Positions 35,268-47,125 of a stretch of 64,000 nucleotides of DNA are shown here, piece by piece. How positions within the stretch are numbered: the stretch's first letter is position 1; each line of letters starts with the position of its first letter. The position numbers and the translations under genes were made by a program. Below the pieces are notes generated by a model. It saw nothing but the letters and a program-made list of their open reading frames with translations. It was not told where the DNA came from and ran no database searches. The DNA is taken from the NCBI GenBank assembly GCA_022059125.1, contig JAEUWY010000020.1, positions 2,418,001 to 2,482,000 on the forward strand, given 5' to 3'. The stretch comes from Corynespora cassiicola (taxonomy: Eukaryota; Ascomycota; Dothideomycetes; Pleosporales; Corynesporascaceae).

Positions 35268-37476
35268 TTTTTTAGGGAGTATAGTGGAGTTGTGTATAGA
35301 TCAGGCACACTAATTGAATTTCTTTAAATTCAAGATGCGACGTACGTAGACTGATTCAAGTTCGGGTTCAATCCGGCAGTCTATAAGATAAAAATAGTGC
35401 GTTGTAAGTTATATTCGGCTTGGCCTTAAAAGGTAATTTTATAGTCAGTTTCTTTTAGAATCGATGATAAACGTGTTGAAAGTAAAAGTTGACACAATCG
35501 TATGACTTGAGGCAATTCTTCAGCCAATATCAAGCCTCACGTATGATGAATGAGTTGATATGGCTTAGAGGAGAAAACTAGAGGCTTTCTAGCGTTATAT
35601 TTTGTTCTTTTGCTGGAATCACTTGTTAGAATGCTTATAATTGTTACTAGGGTCTATGCTCTACATTTTATCTCTCAGCTGCTGAGTAGCCTTCTTGTTC
35701 TTAGGTAGCGCCTGATATAATTGACCTTCTAGCTGTCTGAATCCGAACTAGCAGATGAGCCAAGGAATGAAATTTTAAACTAGAAGGCGTTAGCGTGATG
35801 CGCTACCTCTGACCGTATCGCCACGGAGCATGGGTCTTCCACTTACTTGGCTATAAGCCCCAGTGCTAGTCGTAAAGCGCTACCTTAATATATTATAACT
35901 TTTTTGAAGACTCGGATTTCAAAGTATAAATCAGCGAAAGACCCGGGTTGCGAAATGTTTTTTTCAGCTTCGATGAGATTATGTGGAGATTCTAGACAAA
36001 TTTAAAATGATACAAGATGAAGTTGAGAGAGAAATTCAGGATATCTGCTCTTATATCTCTCTAAGATACCGGGTGCACTTCCTAAATATCTCTACACTGC
36101 CTCGAGATACAGTGGCCCAGCAGAGCCGCATTCAAATCTCACCGACGACTGCCTAGAGAAAAAATGAAGGACCATAGCTGCAGGCGCAGGCCAAGCCAAA
36201 AATTTCAACATATTCAAACCATTTCAGTATACTGTAAGCGAAAGCATTCATGCCAATTTTTTTGTTGTGGTTGTACATAATTCAGGGTAGGATTCGGTTC
36301 GCGAGATTTAGATGAATGGCTTATTGATCCATACACCGCTTCTCAAAGCATCACACGCCATCATCCTCTGAGTAAGCCATTAGCAAGTTGAGCAACCAAT
36401 GAAATGATCAGCGTGACTTTTTCCGATATTCAGGGTGTGGACACCATCATCCATTTCAGCCTAGATAGCGCAACCCTTGACAGCCCTCGAATCACCTCTC
36501 TCAGAAGAAGTTCTATGACGACATTTAGGAAGTCGTCTCGCCGGTCAATTCACCGGTCTCTTACCGGTCAAACCTGCATATAATTGCCTATTCTGTAATC
36601 TTGGGCTCATGTATCCCACAGAGAAGATAAATTTGCATGCGCTCCCCCTCCCTTAGATAACAGAAAAGGATGACGATTCTCACCGGAAGAACGACTGTTG
36701 ATAGTTGATAAGTTGCTTGATGAAATCGAAACTAAAGACGCTTCTAATCAAATCACGCAGTATTTCCATTCATCTCAGCTTTATAAGCCAAGTCGTATGG
36801 CACGTGCGTCGGGTCGCATTTGTTGGTGGTGTACCGGCTTCCAGCATCATTGGTCAGTGGCCCTGGAAAGGCCTGCTTCAATAGTATATGCCGATATCTC
36901 TTCGACTTACCACTCGAATGATAAGAGAGCCTTACTTTTACGATAAGAAAAGGTCTATCGTGATGTAGTGTAGGTATTCGCGGTGGTGTTTTACGTTAAG
37001 GTTGATTCAGGAGTCGTTAATACAATTATACTCAAAGATTAAAGCAATTCTCTTTTTTTCTGCCTACCACACTATCTACAGCAAAAAACTGTTAATGTTA
37101 TCATATATTTATTAATAACAAAGAATTATAGACTTGTATTTCGTAAGTATTAGATAAAAATTTATAATATGTGTGTAGATTCTAGCACGGCTTTGTTGTT
37201 CTGCAAAACACCACTGTAAACATCACCTCAAAATTTATAGATTTTAGCAAGTCCTGTGTGAAGAGGAAAAAAAATCAAAAGCGGATGGACTTTAAACATG
37301 AAAGTACTGTTCTATTTAAAGATTTTTATAAATTACTATATCTGTGTGTCTTCTTTTGGTGTGCTTCCTTCCTTGAGGGTAAAGTATTAGAATATTAAGA
37401 TCGTATGTTTCAAGATAGTGCCTTAGTGAAGATGAAGCATGCGGTAAGAGAGAAGACAGGAAAGGGTATATGTAAA
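35268..37476. other. Gene-poor AT-rich block
   Basis: About 2.2 kb with no supported gene. AT content is clearly higher than in the flanking genes, especially 36950-37320 (runs such as ataaaaatttataatatg). It contains the nine-base word GCGCTACCT and its inverse (see the repeat entry). It looks like degenerate, transposon-type or RIP-affected DNA, but no coding trace of an element is left that I can name. Confidence 0.5.
35703..35885. repeat. Short inverted and direct repeats (GCGCTACCT family)
   Basis: AGGTAGCGC at 35703-35711 is matched in inverse by GCGCTACCT at 35800-35808 and again at 35877-35885. The first two also enclose CTTCTAG and CTAGAAG in inverse order, so the arms pair over more than one block. 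The layout resembles the terminal inverted repeats of a small MITE-like element, but arms are short and imperfect. Confidence 0.45.
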
Positions 37477-39491
37477 TCACACCCCTGTATGTTCTGACGA
37501 GCTGATGCTCGATATTCTTTGATGATACTTTTTCTGAGGAACCTCTTCGTTGCCACCCAAGCTGAACTTGGGTGTCCATTGTAGAACTGACCAGGTTTTC
37601 CATGGGTAGTGAATCCACGCATACCATACGGCTATAGTAACCACTGTCAGTGGGACAGAAGCTGCTACATATATCCATGCATTTTCAGTGAGAATCAGGC
37701 TTAGTCTCCCAGAAGGGGTGGTCTCTTGAGATACGAACTGCGTTGAGAAGAAGCCCTGACGACGTGAGTATTCTATCATTGATAGACCCTTTCGAGACTT
37801 ACAGCAACTACGGTCATTGGAAGATAAAGTACAGTTATCAGACTTATGGCCTTTACGGCCTTGGCATCTTTTGCACCTTTTTCCGCTAGCTGCCTCATAA
37901 GAATATTTTCTGAACGAGACTCTCCAGCAAGTATTTTCAGTGATGTACCATTCTCATACTCAAGCAAACTGTCTAACTAAGGCTTTTTCAGTGAGTTTCC
38001 TACATGGCTAAGAATCGTAACTCACAAGTGAGGAAGTCCCCTGAACTTTCATCAACAGCGACTCAGTTTTCTGCTGGTACAAACGAACCTCTTGTTGGCA
38101 ATCATGCAAGCCATCGGAGATAGGGTCACAAGGCATTGAGTCGGCTGATGAATTCTTCATCTTCTTCCAGCTATCAGATAGGCTGGTGATAGTGTCTATG
38201 GTTGAATTCCATACTATCATTAAATCCAACACCTTATCTTCGAGAATTCTCAATTTCTGGCGATCCTTGAAGGTAATTTGGAAGTCTATTATCGATCGAC
38301 TATCATCTTTATCCGCAGAAGTTGCTGTGATGCGGCTCGACTACAAATTTCCATATTAGTAAGCTGGCTAGAACGAAAAATAGAGTACTCGAAGTAGGCG
38401 TACCTGATTTGTTACTTGCTCCACTAAGTTCTTGATATACCATCTCCAATTTTTCAAGCTCAATCGTACAAGGTCCAAATGAAGACTAAAGCTCTGGTTT
38501 TCATCGCTTGTTTTTGCTCTTTTCAGATGAGATTTCATCTTTTGTTCCATGCTATTGGAGGGAGATATAAAAACCCAGGTTTCGTAATCAGGATTCCGTT
38601 TCCAACTTTGGTATACCGCAGTCTGTCTAAGCCTCCAATTGAAAAAGGAATCTCCTATGAATTCCACATATCGTAGCCCATATGCACACTCAAATCTTCC
38701 CTGATAGTCGTGGGAGGGTTCAGTTCGTTTAGATCGATATCGTGGTGGCCCAATGTCGTTTTCCTGTATTTTCCATCCAAATGACATGACATGGTCTTTG
38801 AATCCATAGAAGATCTGCCTGTGATACTTTAAGAGGTTGAAAATTTCGAGTGATATCTGCAGTCTGCTGAATGAGTGCTTCTGCCGTATCATGCTGTAAA
38901 TAAAATCAGCTCATTGCAGACGTAACACTTCTAATTCGAAGGCCACATTACTTACAAGCACTCTATCTTTTTTGAACTATTTTCTTCTTCGTCAAGAACA
39001 GAAATGGGATTCCGTTTTTTTGATTCCATTGCGTTGAACAACTGTCGTAGCTTACTGACGTCATCCAGTCTCAGCTTCGCTATACCATCAACTATCGTTG
39101 CACGGAGCGCAAAAGGACGCGTCGCTGTCTTGAATCAGCTTATTACCCAGAGTAATTTGCTCTTTGTTTTCTTACCAAATTTCTCTGATACACTCGTATA
39201 ATTTATCTCAGGTATCCAATGCTCGATATTTGATGAAGATGAATTATTGATGAATATTTCCTCCCTCCCCAGAATCTCATCGTCACTGAATTGTTCATCA
39301 GAAGTATTGTCTCTGCCAACCCATGTTGATCCACCGTCATCTATTGATTCGTAATCACCGCTTGTCAATCCCTCATCATTCTCTGATATAGTCTCATCGA
39401 AATTTGCCTCCTTTTCGCCAAAGATTTCCCTGGATGAATCTGAAAGTGATGTTTGCCGATGATCCCGGTGATCCCGGTAATACCGTGTCAT
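37477..39491 (-). CDS. CorA-like divalent-cation-transporter-fold protein
   Basis: Six exons read leftwards join in phase: 39491-39176, 39124-38956, 38893-38404, 38340-38026, 37976-37803 and 37755-37477 (580 residues). It has an acidic Ser-rich N-terminus, the block GLRYVEFIGDSFFNWRLRQTAVYQ followed by WVFISPS, then RLSLKNWRWYIKNL, a helical region with LLMKVQGTSSLLDSLLEYENG, and two C-terminal membrane helices (AISLITVLYLPMTVVAGFFST and AWIYVAASVPLTVVTIAVWY). This is the layout of the CorA-like proteins frequent in filamentous ascomycetes, many near incompatibility or immune-like genes. The pore motif GMN of true CorA is absent at the end of the first helix (AGFFSTQF), so magnesium transport is not assured. 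No break seen. Confidence 0.82.
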
Positions 39492-39805
39492 CACGTTCCC
39501 AAAAAAAAATTGAATATTTTGGCTTGCAGGAAGAAAAACTTGTAATTTTCTTTTGGGGGAACACCGGAGGCAAAACGGGGCTTAAATACGCCTCGACCGG
39601 TGTGCAGAAAGAGAGACCAGGGAAAACCCGGCACATGCATCAGGCTCTGCAATAAACAACCCGGAATATGCATGTGGGGTGACGATCTAAGTTGCGCCAC
39701 ATTCCTGCTGTGCTTGGATATGAAAATGGTTATAAATACTGAGCGTCTGCTTTTTGATCACAGAATTTTCATCACATAACTTCGGAAAACAAGCAGTCAT
39801 TCATT
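39492..39805 (+). promoter_or_regulatory. Spacer with TATA box before the 59-residue small gene
   Basis: TATAAATA at about 39731 lies some 75 bases before the ATG at 39806, the usual core promoter distance when a short leader is allowed for. The rest of the spacer holds no gene. Confidence 0.5.
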
Positions 39806-40089
39806 ATGACAGTCAGTCAACGACTTTCGGCCTATCTTGATGCCCAAACCCTCCGAGAGCTGCTGGAGAACTTATTCGGACCAGGAAACTTTCGTATGGG
39901 AGTGAGTAAATCGGGAACAACCAGCCATGACTTGACTAAAGTGTCTTTACAGTACAGAATGGATGGATGGAACATCGAAACCCCGAGGAAGCTCACCGAT
40001 GTATGCATATAATCGATAAATACCCTGCTGATGGGCTGACGTGTTATTTCCAGGATGAGCTGGATAAAGCGAGACAGGAAACTATATAG
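39806..40089 (+). CDS. 59-residue small protein in three exons, family unknown
   Basis: Exons 39806-39901, 39953-40000 and 40054-40089 are all phase 0, bounded by good GT-AG sites (gtgagt/ttacag and gtatgc/ttccag). The product starts MTVSQRLSAYLDAQTLRELL, continues ENLFGPGNFRMGYRMDGWNI and ends TPRKLTDDELDKARQETI. It has no signal peptide; a central FGPGNF turn and an amphipathic C-terminal helix are likely. It is supported by a TATA box upstream and by a diverged second copy of exon 1 at 40386. I do not know its function. It would be skipped by most gene finders because of its size. Confidence 0.6.
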
Positions 40090-40385
40090 CGAGAAAACGA
40101 ATGGTCATACAAGACTGGAGACTGGGTGTAGCAAAGCGATCACTGCACTGAGTACAGTGTCGCGCGACCGTTAGTGTCGCGTATTCTAGAGGGCAAATTA
40201 TGATTGAATAGACTAGATTCATTATGCATGAAGAGCCGAGAAATCCTATGAGTGACGTGGCAATGACTCGCTTCTCTGGCGGGGTGGGATAAGAACACCG
40301 GCATTCATTCCATCTTATCAACATCATCGTGTAAATCACACTCAGCTTTGTTCTCGGACTTGATTGGCTCAACTATCTTGCTATC

Positions 40386-40478
40386 ATGGCGGTTCAATTT
40401 TTGCCTAATAGATATCTGGACATCAACAAGCTTCGTGGGCTCCTTGACAGGCTTTTCGGCCCCAGATATCGCTTACAG
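40386..40478 (+). pseudogene. Truncated second copy of the 59-residue small gene (exon 1 only)
   Basis: ATG at 40386 opens MAVQFLPNRYLDINKLRGLL followed by DRLFGPRYRLQ and then a perfect donor, gtaagt. It aligns without gaps over most of exon 1 of the gene 580 bases upstream (YLDxxxLRxLLxxLFGPxxxR). I could not find counterparts of exons 2 and 3 before 41000, so I call it a partial copy. Exon length (31 against 32 codons) and phase-0 ending agree. Confidence 0.5.
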
Positions 40479-42986
40479 GTAAGTGACATAAAAGCTAGGA
40501 GAGCTTTTTCATCGACCCCATACTGGCTCATTGTAAGATAATCCATCAAAACGAGAGTAGATATCGAAAATATCTCCAAAACATCCCTAATCTTTGGGTT
40601 TTGCCTCTGGGTTACAGCCATTCTTTCGCGAAACGTCGTCAAATCGGGATTCCGGTGTCTTGCCACATGGAAAACAAAAACATGAGCTGAGATCAATAGT
40701 TCAGCCGTACAGCCCAGCAATGGGTTTTGGAATCGCCGCGCGAACTCACACCGGTAATTCATTCGAATATATGAGCTTTATTGCAGGATTCTGACCGAGT
40801 TTGTTGGTTCATAGGACGAGATCGAAAGCACAGAACAGGAAGGTCCCTGGTGACATTGTCGGGCAATCAGGACACCACCCGAAGACAATTGGAGCAATTA
40901 GAAGAATAAATTCACCCAAAGAATAAGGGCAGATATCGCGATTCAGCTGTGCCTAATTTGCGCCACTGGTCCTTAGTTAGGTGTGAGCAAGGTTGGACTA
41001 TGGTGGGGCGAATCCAAGGAGCGACTCCAGTTCCGGTCAAGCGCCTTGCAGCATTTGCTTGCCATCTATACGATACGCAGCCCATTTAGTTAAAGATTTC
41101 GTAAAGAACAGAAAGATGGCGTATGGCCCTGGCCGTAGTCTTTTCCCAAGGTGGCAAGCAGCTATATATCCCCACCATCTGGTCGGGCACGGGCTAACCA
41201 CAGGATAAGTCTGATTATGCCGAGCTTGCAACTCTTTCCACAACTAATGTTCACCTAGATTTGAACTCGATATTACGATAATGAAGAAAGAATATAGGAA
41301 GAATGGACGGAGCGACCATGCAGTCGGTTCAAACTCTGCATGATGATGGAACTCCGAAACCATCCAACATCGCTAAAAGTGGTCTAGATAAGGGCAACAC
41401 CAATGGATCAATCAAGTGATTGACCAAGGATTCATATATTTAAACACAACCAGCTCCGATCGTGAAGCATATGAGCCAATAGCAAATGATGCGCACAGCC
41501 TCGTCAAATGCGCATGAGGCCGCAGCGATCTTCAATGTGTCTACATTCCATTCGTCTCCTCGTGGAAGCTTTACTTCTCTCTCGCGCCACATAGCAAATT
41601 TCATTACACTTGTCGCGAATTCATGAAGTCATCTTAACCAACCCGAAAATTGATAGGAAGGAGGACCAGTCCCTCGAATAGCAGACCATCCCGTCTATGC
41701 GTCTTGACCACCGCATGAATGCAGCGTTACCGTAATGCCTGCCTCTTACGGCAGATAGCAAGCTTCATTGACCGGTGACCAAGAAACCCCTCCAATTATA
41801 AACAATATCTCGTCTTTCGCTACCAAGTAACGTTTTTTCAGCCCCATCCCCACCCGAGTGCATATTCACTACACGTCCATCAACCAACGTGACCCGAGAC
41901 TTCACGCCCCTCACGCCCTCACGCCCTCACGCCCTCACGCCCTCAAAGGGCCTCTCGCTACCCCTGGACCTGTGAAATCCAGTCCTCAGCCAAGACGAGA
42001 AATCATCAACTAGTATCACGACACGACACAGCACCCCGCAAGTCTTCATGTCCTCTGAGGCCCAACTAGCGCGCTGTAATATGGCACATGCATGCCTCCG
42101 GGCAGCCATATCATCATCACCGATGCACGCCAACCGAAGGACGCACGCCAGAAACCCGCGCCGTAACATCACAGCCTGCAGGCGCATCCGTCAGGCAAGT
42201 CTGCGCACATTTCACAGCGCAGCAATTGGGGGCTGTTCGATCCCCGTGTGCTGTTATCCACTGCACATGGACTCCACTGGCCCCATGGGTGTGCAAAGTA
42301 GATCAAGCGTTGCACAGCCGGAAAAACAAACAAGCAAGGAGTATCCATTCCAATCGTACAAGTCCACACACAACCTCCCTAAACCGAACAAGTCCGTAAC
42401 ATCGTTAAAAAAAAGGGCGTATGTTATCTTCCGCGCATCCGGACCCAAAGTACACAAAAGCACCCACACATATACACATACACACTTACCCCTCCACCGT
42501 CCTGCTCTCCATTTTGTATCGCCCTTCCCCTCCCTTCCCCACCTTCCAGATATATACTTCCTCGACGTATGTATGTAAGTGTATGCCCAAGCATATAGTA
42601 TACCACAGGCCTCTCCTCGCCCCATTTAGCCTCGCAAGGCTCCCCGCGCCCAACCCGCGCCTGCGCAACCTGCGGGCTTCCCCAGCCTCGCCCCGCCTAG
42701 CCCCGCCTCGACTCTGGTTCGAAATATACAGTTAGGAATTAGAGGGGTGATTTGAGAGACGCCCTCCCGCCCACCTGGGGATCCCCATCCATGCGCCAAA
42801 AAAAACCCTGATAATGATGATGTTGATACGTGATGCGTGATGCAAACGACGGTATCGGCCGGCGGACCCAGCCATGCATGCAAGCAATTTGCCACCCAGA
42901 CCTAGCCTCGCCCCTCATTTTTGCCTCTCCCATCGTAGAGAAAAACATCGCGCCGAAGCATACATGCTACGCCGGCCAACTTCCAA
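40479..42986. other. Long intergenic region
   Basis: No supported gene. A 122-codon minus-strand open frame (40762-40394) overlaps the partial small-gene copy and has no family I know. The right end (42400-42986) is the 3' flank of the Zn2Cys6 factor and carries CA/TA-rich and C-rich low-complexity runs. Confidence 0.45.
41902..41945. repeat. 8-bp tandem repeat (CTCACGCC)
   Basis: Four perfect copies of CTCACGCC at 41910-41941, with one degenerate copy on each side. Simple minisatellite in non-coding DNA. Confidence 0.85.
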
Positions 42987-45900
42987 CTACCTCCCGCCAT
43001 TCATGTTATTCATATTCAAGCTGCTGGTGCCGTGACTCGACTGCTGTGGGAAATCCGGCAGCACGCCGTTCATGCTGATGCTGTCCTCGAAGCCCGAGTA
43101 GCCGGCCATGTCGGCCCAGTCCCACTCGAGCGTCATGGGCATCTTCCACAGGTCCTGGGGGACGTTGTTATAGTTTTGCTCAAAGGTGCCCATTGTCATT
43201 GCGTTTATGCTGTTCATGCCATTTTGTATGTCGCCGCCCGTCGTCATTGGTAGCCCTTGCTGTTGTATCATCTGTGCCGTCATCGAAGGGGAGCCGAATT
43301 GGCTGATGGGGTTATTGTTCTGGAGCGACGCGTGCGTGAAGTTTGGGGAGAAGGGGAAAGGCTGTATTGGTTAGCGCGAGTGTTCAAAAGCGACGAGCGT
43401 CAGACTTACCTCGTTGAAGCCATGGAAATCGGGGTTGAAGATCATGGACTCGGAGGGCGGGTTGTTCTGCGGCGTTTCGGCACTGCTGGCCTGCGGCGGG
43501 GACTGCGGGTTCCTGTTGTAAGGTGTCAAGATTTCATTCGCGGTGGCCTCGATTTCGGCATCTTGTTCGCTGTCGCCCTGCTTCCTCTTTCTTCTTGACG
43601 CATGCTCTCGATCGGCCTTGTCCAGCACAATCGTAGCGATGCGCTCGAATTCCGCGCAAACACTCAGCATGCGCTTGACACTGCCGTTACCTGCGTCGTT
43701 GCTAAGCATGCTCAAGAAGTTGACAACCAGCTTCATGAGCTTCAAATCTGATCGAGATCGGCTATCCTGGGGATTCTGGAGAAGGTTGGCGAAGAGTGTT
43801 ACGAGCGCTGTGACGGGGAAGTAGATGATCAACCAGACGCAGGACGGGTCGTTCTTAGGGATGTATTTGAGAAGATGTATCGAAGCTCGTGCGGCTTGCA
43901 CGCAGAGTTGGGCTGACATGAAGACTCTGGGGTTCAGAGGGCGGGCATTGAGGCCTTGGATAGCAAAGTTCGACAGTCGACTTGTCCAGTAGCCATGGTG
44001 AACGCTCATTCGGTGGATCGTGGTCAAGCAGTTGTAGTATCCCAGATGCAACACGGCAACCTGGAGGATGAGTGGGGTGTGTTTTCCTTTGATGTCGTGC
44101 TCGGGTCGGAAGTCTAGAGGGATGCTGTCCTTCCATGCCTCTAATTCCCTGTCTAGTTCTCCGATGGTGTTCAGCAGCTCACCGTCGGTCTGTTTGCTAG
44201 CCTTGACTGAATATAGCCTCTTGTAGACCTTGCTTTGAATGACAGAGAAAGTGACCATGGCACGGAACAAGTTCATCTTCCCCTTCCCATCGGAGAGTGG
44301 AATATTACCAATGTTGTCTGGAGGGTCTTCGCTGGGGAGATCCTGATTCATGTCATCGTCATCTTGGACAGGCGGGCGGCCAGATCGGAGACAAATGCTA
44401 CAGCTTGTCAGTAATGCGGGAGGAATGGCAAAAGGGCTACCTACTCTCTGTCCAGCATGTACGCAATCCAGAAGACACGCTTCCGCTGCTCAGCCTCGGA
44501 TGCATTGAGGTTGAAACCAGCACCCTTCTTGTGTAGGCCGATGCTGTGGGCAAGGCGGATAGCAGCTGCAATAAAGAAGTAGGTGGGCTGTGGGTTTGGC
44601 GTCCCCAGCATGAACAGTCCCTGTAAGCGGTTAGCACGGCGAGTCACGTGATTGCGCGCACGCGTGGGCGGAGCTCGCTTACGATGCCCAGCAGTGCCTG
44701 GACACTGAGCAAGTCGGTGTTACGCATGGTCAGTTCGACCTGTACACTCATGGCGTTTTTGAGATACTGCCATGCCTTGTCATCCTCCTCCTGCGGAACC
44801 AGATTGCTCATGACGCGGAGCCGGTGCGCAAAGGCAAGCGCCACGTTCAAACTCGCCCACCAACCTGATCCTTCGTACGGGTCTTTCGAGTAGTGCTTGT
44901 CGACCAGGTGCATGAAGGTCGGTTCATGGAAGAGCGGGAACATGCAGTTGAAGTTCTCGAAATAGTCCTTCAGCAACGATAGCGCCTCGTTCTTGGGGGG
45001 GAGCTGCCGGTATACCCGTCGCTTGAAAATGTCCTGGAAAACGTCCGGCCTCCACTGGACCCATTTGTTCTCCTCGATGGCCGCCGTCGAAATCATGTCC
45101 TGGAACGATTTGTCGCCAGTCTTGTCGTTCACCCATTGGATGCCCTTTGGCGAGAAGATGGAAAAGCCCGAAGATGAACCTAGCCATGTCAGTATTATTG
45201 CGCTCGACGCTGATCCGGGTCCCTTATACCAATGTATCTCGTCTCTCCGCAGTTATTGGTCACCAGGGAGCACATCATCTCTGCCAGCGCATCTTCCTCC
45301 TTGTCTTGTCCACCATTCGTCTGGGGTGGTGGCTCTGGTGACGTCGTGCCACTCCGTGGGCTAGGCAGGCCCTGCTGCACCGGCGTCCCATCTGTTCCCT
45401 GCGTCGTATGTACCGACGATTGTCTTCTTGACTCTGAAGTCTGGTTCCTGGGGGTTTCCGCCGGTGCCGACTGTCCCGCGCGGTCTGCCAACCTCCTTTC
45501 CAGCGTCGCTAAATCTGTGCTTCCGTCATCGTCTTCGGGGAGAACGCCGGACAGGCGCATAAGCGATTCCATTCGCGCCAGGCGGTTTTCGAGGCCTTCG
45601 ATGTATTTGGCTCTGGGGGTTCACGTCAGCCTAGTTCTACATGGGATGACGCCACGCCACCCAGGAGCGCAGTCGTACCCTTTTGGTGGCTGCCTCTTCT
45701 TCTCAACCTGTGTGAAGATGCATTCCGTCTTGTAGTTTTGGCAGTGCGTGCAGGCAGGCATCTTGCCGTCGCACTTGATCTTCTTCTTCCGGCACATATC
45801 GCACGCCTAAGCTGGTCAGCACCATCTTCTCTGCGTTGCACCTGCGTGTGGGCATACTCGTGCAATGCGCCGCCTCTTGGGATCGCCCTGGTCGTGGGAG

Positions 45901-46049
45901 TCGTCCATGTCATCTTGGCTGAATATCGGGCCGGACAACGAAGGTGGAATGGGAGATCCATTCGCATTGAGGCCGCCGAAGATGCGCGGCGGCTGGTTCA
46001 TCATGGGCGGGCCCTGGCCGTAGAAGCCCGCGTTCGGGGAGGTGTCCAT
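42987..46049 (-). CDS. Zn(II)2Cys6 transcription factor with fungal_trans domain
   Basis: Seven exons read leftwards: 46049-45858, 45806-45679, 45612-45230, 45179-44683, 44620-44445, 44397-43410 and 43361-42987; 912 residues, all phases matching. The basic PKRRRIAR run precedes the zinc cluster [23 protein letters not shown] (C66, C69, C76, C83, C86, C93), followed by [21 protein letters not shown], a short dimerisation helix. The middle has the fungal_trans regulatory domain ([48 protein letters not shown]). The tail is rich in Asn, Gln, Met and Pro, as in activation regions. The first in-frame ATG is at 46049. The high conservation pattern suggests a core-genome regulator rather than a pathway gene; its targets cannot be read from the sequence. 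Confidence 0.93.
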
Positions 46050-47125
46050 TGCGGTCAGGAAAATCCGGGGCAAAAAAAGTCGTCTATGTGGTCAATGGGA
46101 TGGGGACGGGGCGGGGGTACGGTTTTGTGATAAAGAGGGTAGTTGGAGGTTTTGGAGGGGTCTAGTGCAGGCCGACCTGAAACGCTGCCGAGTGTGCTCA
46201 GCAGCAGGGTCCTGAGTCTTACTGTCGCAGGCTGTCCGGCTGTCGAATCGCAGTGGGGGAGCGGCGAGGATCGGGCTTGTATGGCGTGTATGGCGTCCGG
46301 CAGCAGTCGACGGGCACAAAGGTTTGGAGCAGGCCAGCGGGCAACGAGTGCAAAAAAGAAGCGCACCCTCTTCAAGCCGCCCGTTCGGATGCGGGACACG
46401 ACCGTTCAAAGTGGTCCGAGGACTCCGTCGATGGTAGCGCCCTCGTACTAGTCGCCAGTCGGGGCTGCAAGCGGTCCAGGCCGAGTCAGCTGGGGGTGTG
46501 AATCACGTTCCTGGCTCAAGCGTCAGGCACGCCGTCTATGCGTTCCGAGGCTCCACTCGACGGACCATGAAATCATCGACAACTCAACGCCAGAGGAAAA
46601 TCAAACGCGAACTCTATATCAACCTCCGTCATATCCCTCTGCCCGCCGCCGCGCCCGGCCGTTCTGGGCACGCGACTTGCTGGAGTGCTAAATATCGACC
46701 CTGCTAAGCGCCCTGCTTTGTATCGACCATCGATCCGCTCGAATTAGCACACCACAGCACCACCCACCACCTGTACGTACGTCGACTGCCCCTCCTTGCC
46801 TCGTCCCCCAGCCGTCTCTTTTTAGGACCTTTGTCCCTCTGCGTTTGAAACCGGGATGCACCAGGATGAGGCGCCGCCGTGGCACCATTCCCATCTCATC
46901 CCCCCACGATGCGTCAGTTGGGGGCTCAGCCACGCTGTCGCATCTCGACGGCCCTTCGACTCGCCAACATCAGTAGCAGCTTACCAATTCATCCTGCAAG
47001 GCCTGCACGCGCTGCGTCCGCATTGTCCGCAACACATGCAGTGCTCCTGCTAACACGGGCTAATCCAGACCTGGCCGTTGCCGACGAATTAGAGCCTGCT
47101 GGGAACGAGCCTACTCGCAGTCGTC
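46050..47125. promoter_or_regulatory. Divergent promoter between Zn2Cys6 factor and alpha/beta hydrolase
   Basis: About 1.1 kb of GC-rich sequence between two outward-reading starts. Several open frames overlap on both strands but none has a family; they reflect base composition. It probably holds both promoters and a long 5' leader for the regulator. Confidence 0.5.

Noticed and set aside
35355..35400. tRNA T-arm-like GGTTCAATCC
   Set aside because: The flanking bases do not form a five-base T stem, and no anticodon arm or acceptor stem can be drawn around it.
40394..40762. 122-codon minus-strand frame over the partial small-gene copy
   Set aside because: No known family; the plus-strand reading is favoured because of its similarity to the gene at 39806 and its correct donor site.
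41902..41945. CRISPR-like repeat
   Set aside because: Eight-base units are contiguous with no spacers, and the genome is eukaryotic; this is a minisatellite.
46092..46501. Several 80-115 codon frames in the divergent promoter at 46 kb
   Set aside because: They overlap on both strands, are rich in Arg/Pro/Ser from GC composition, and match no family.
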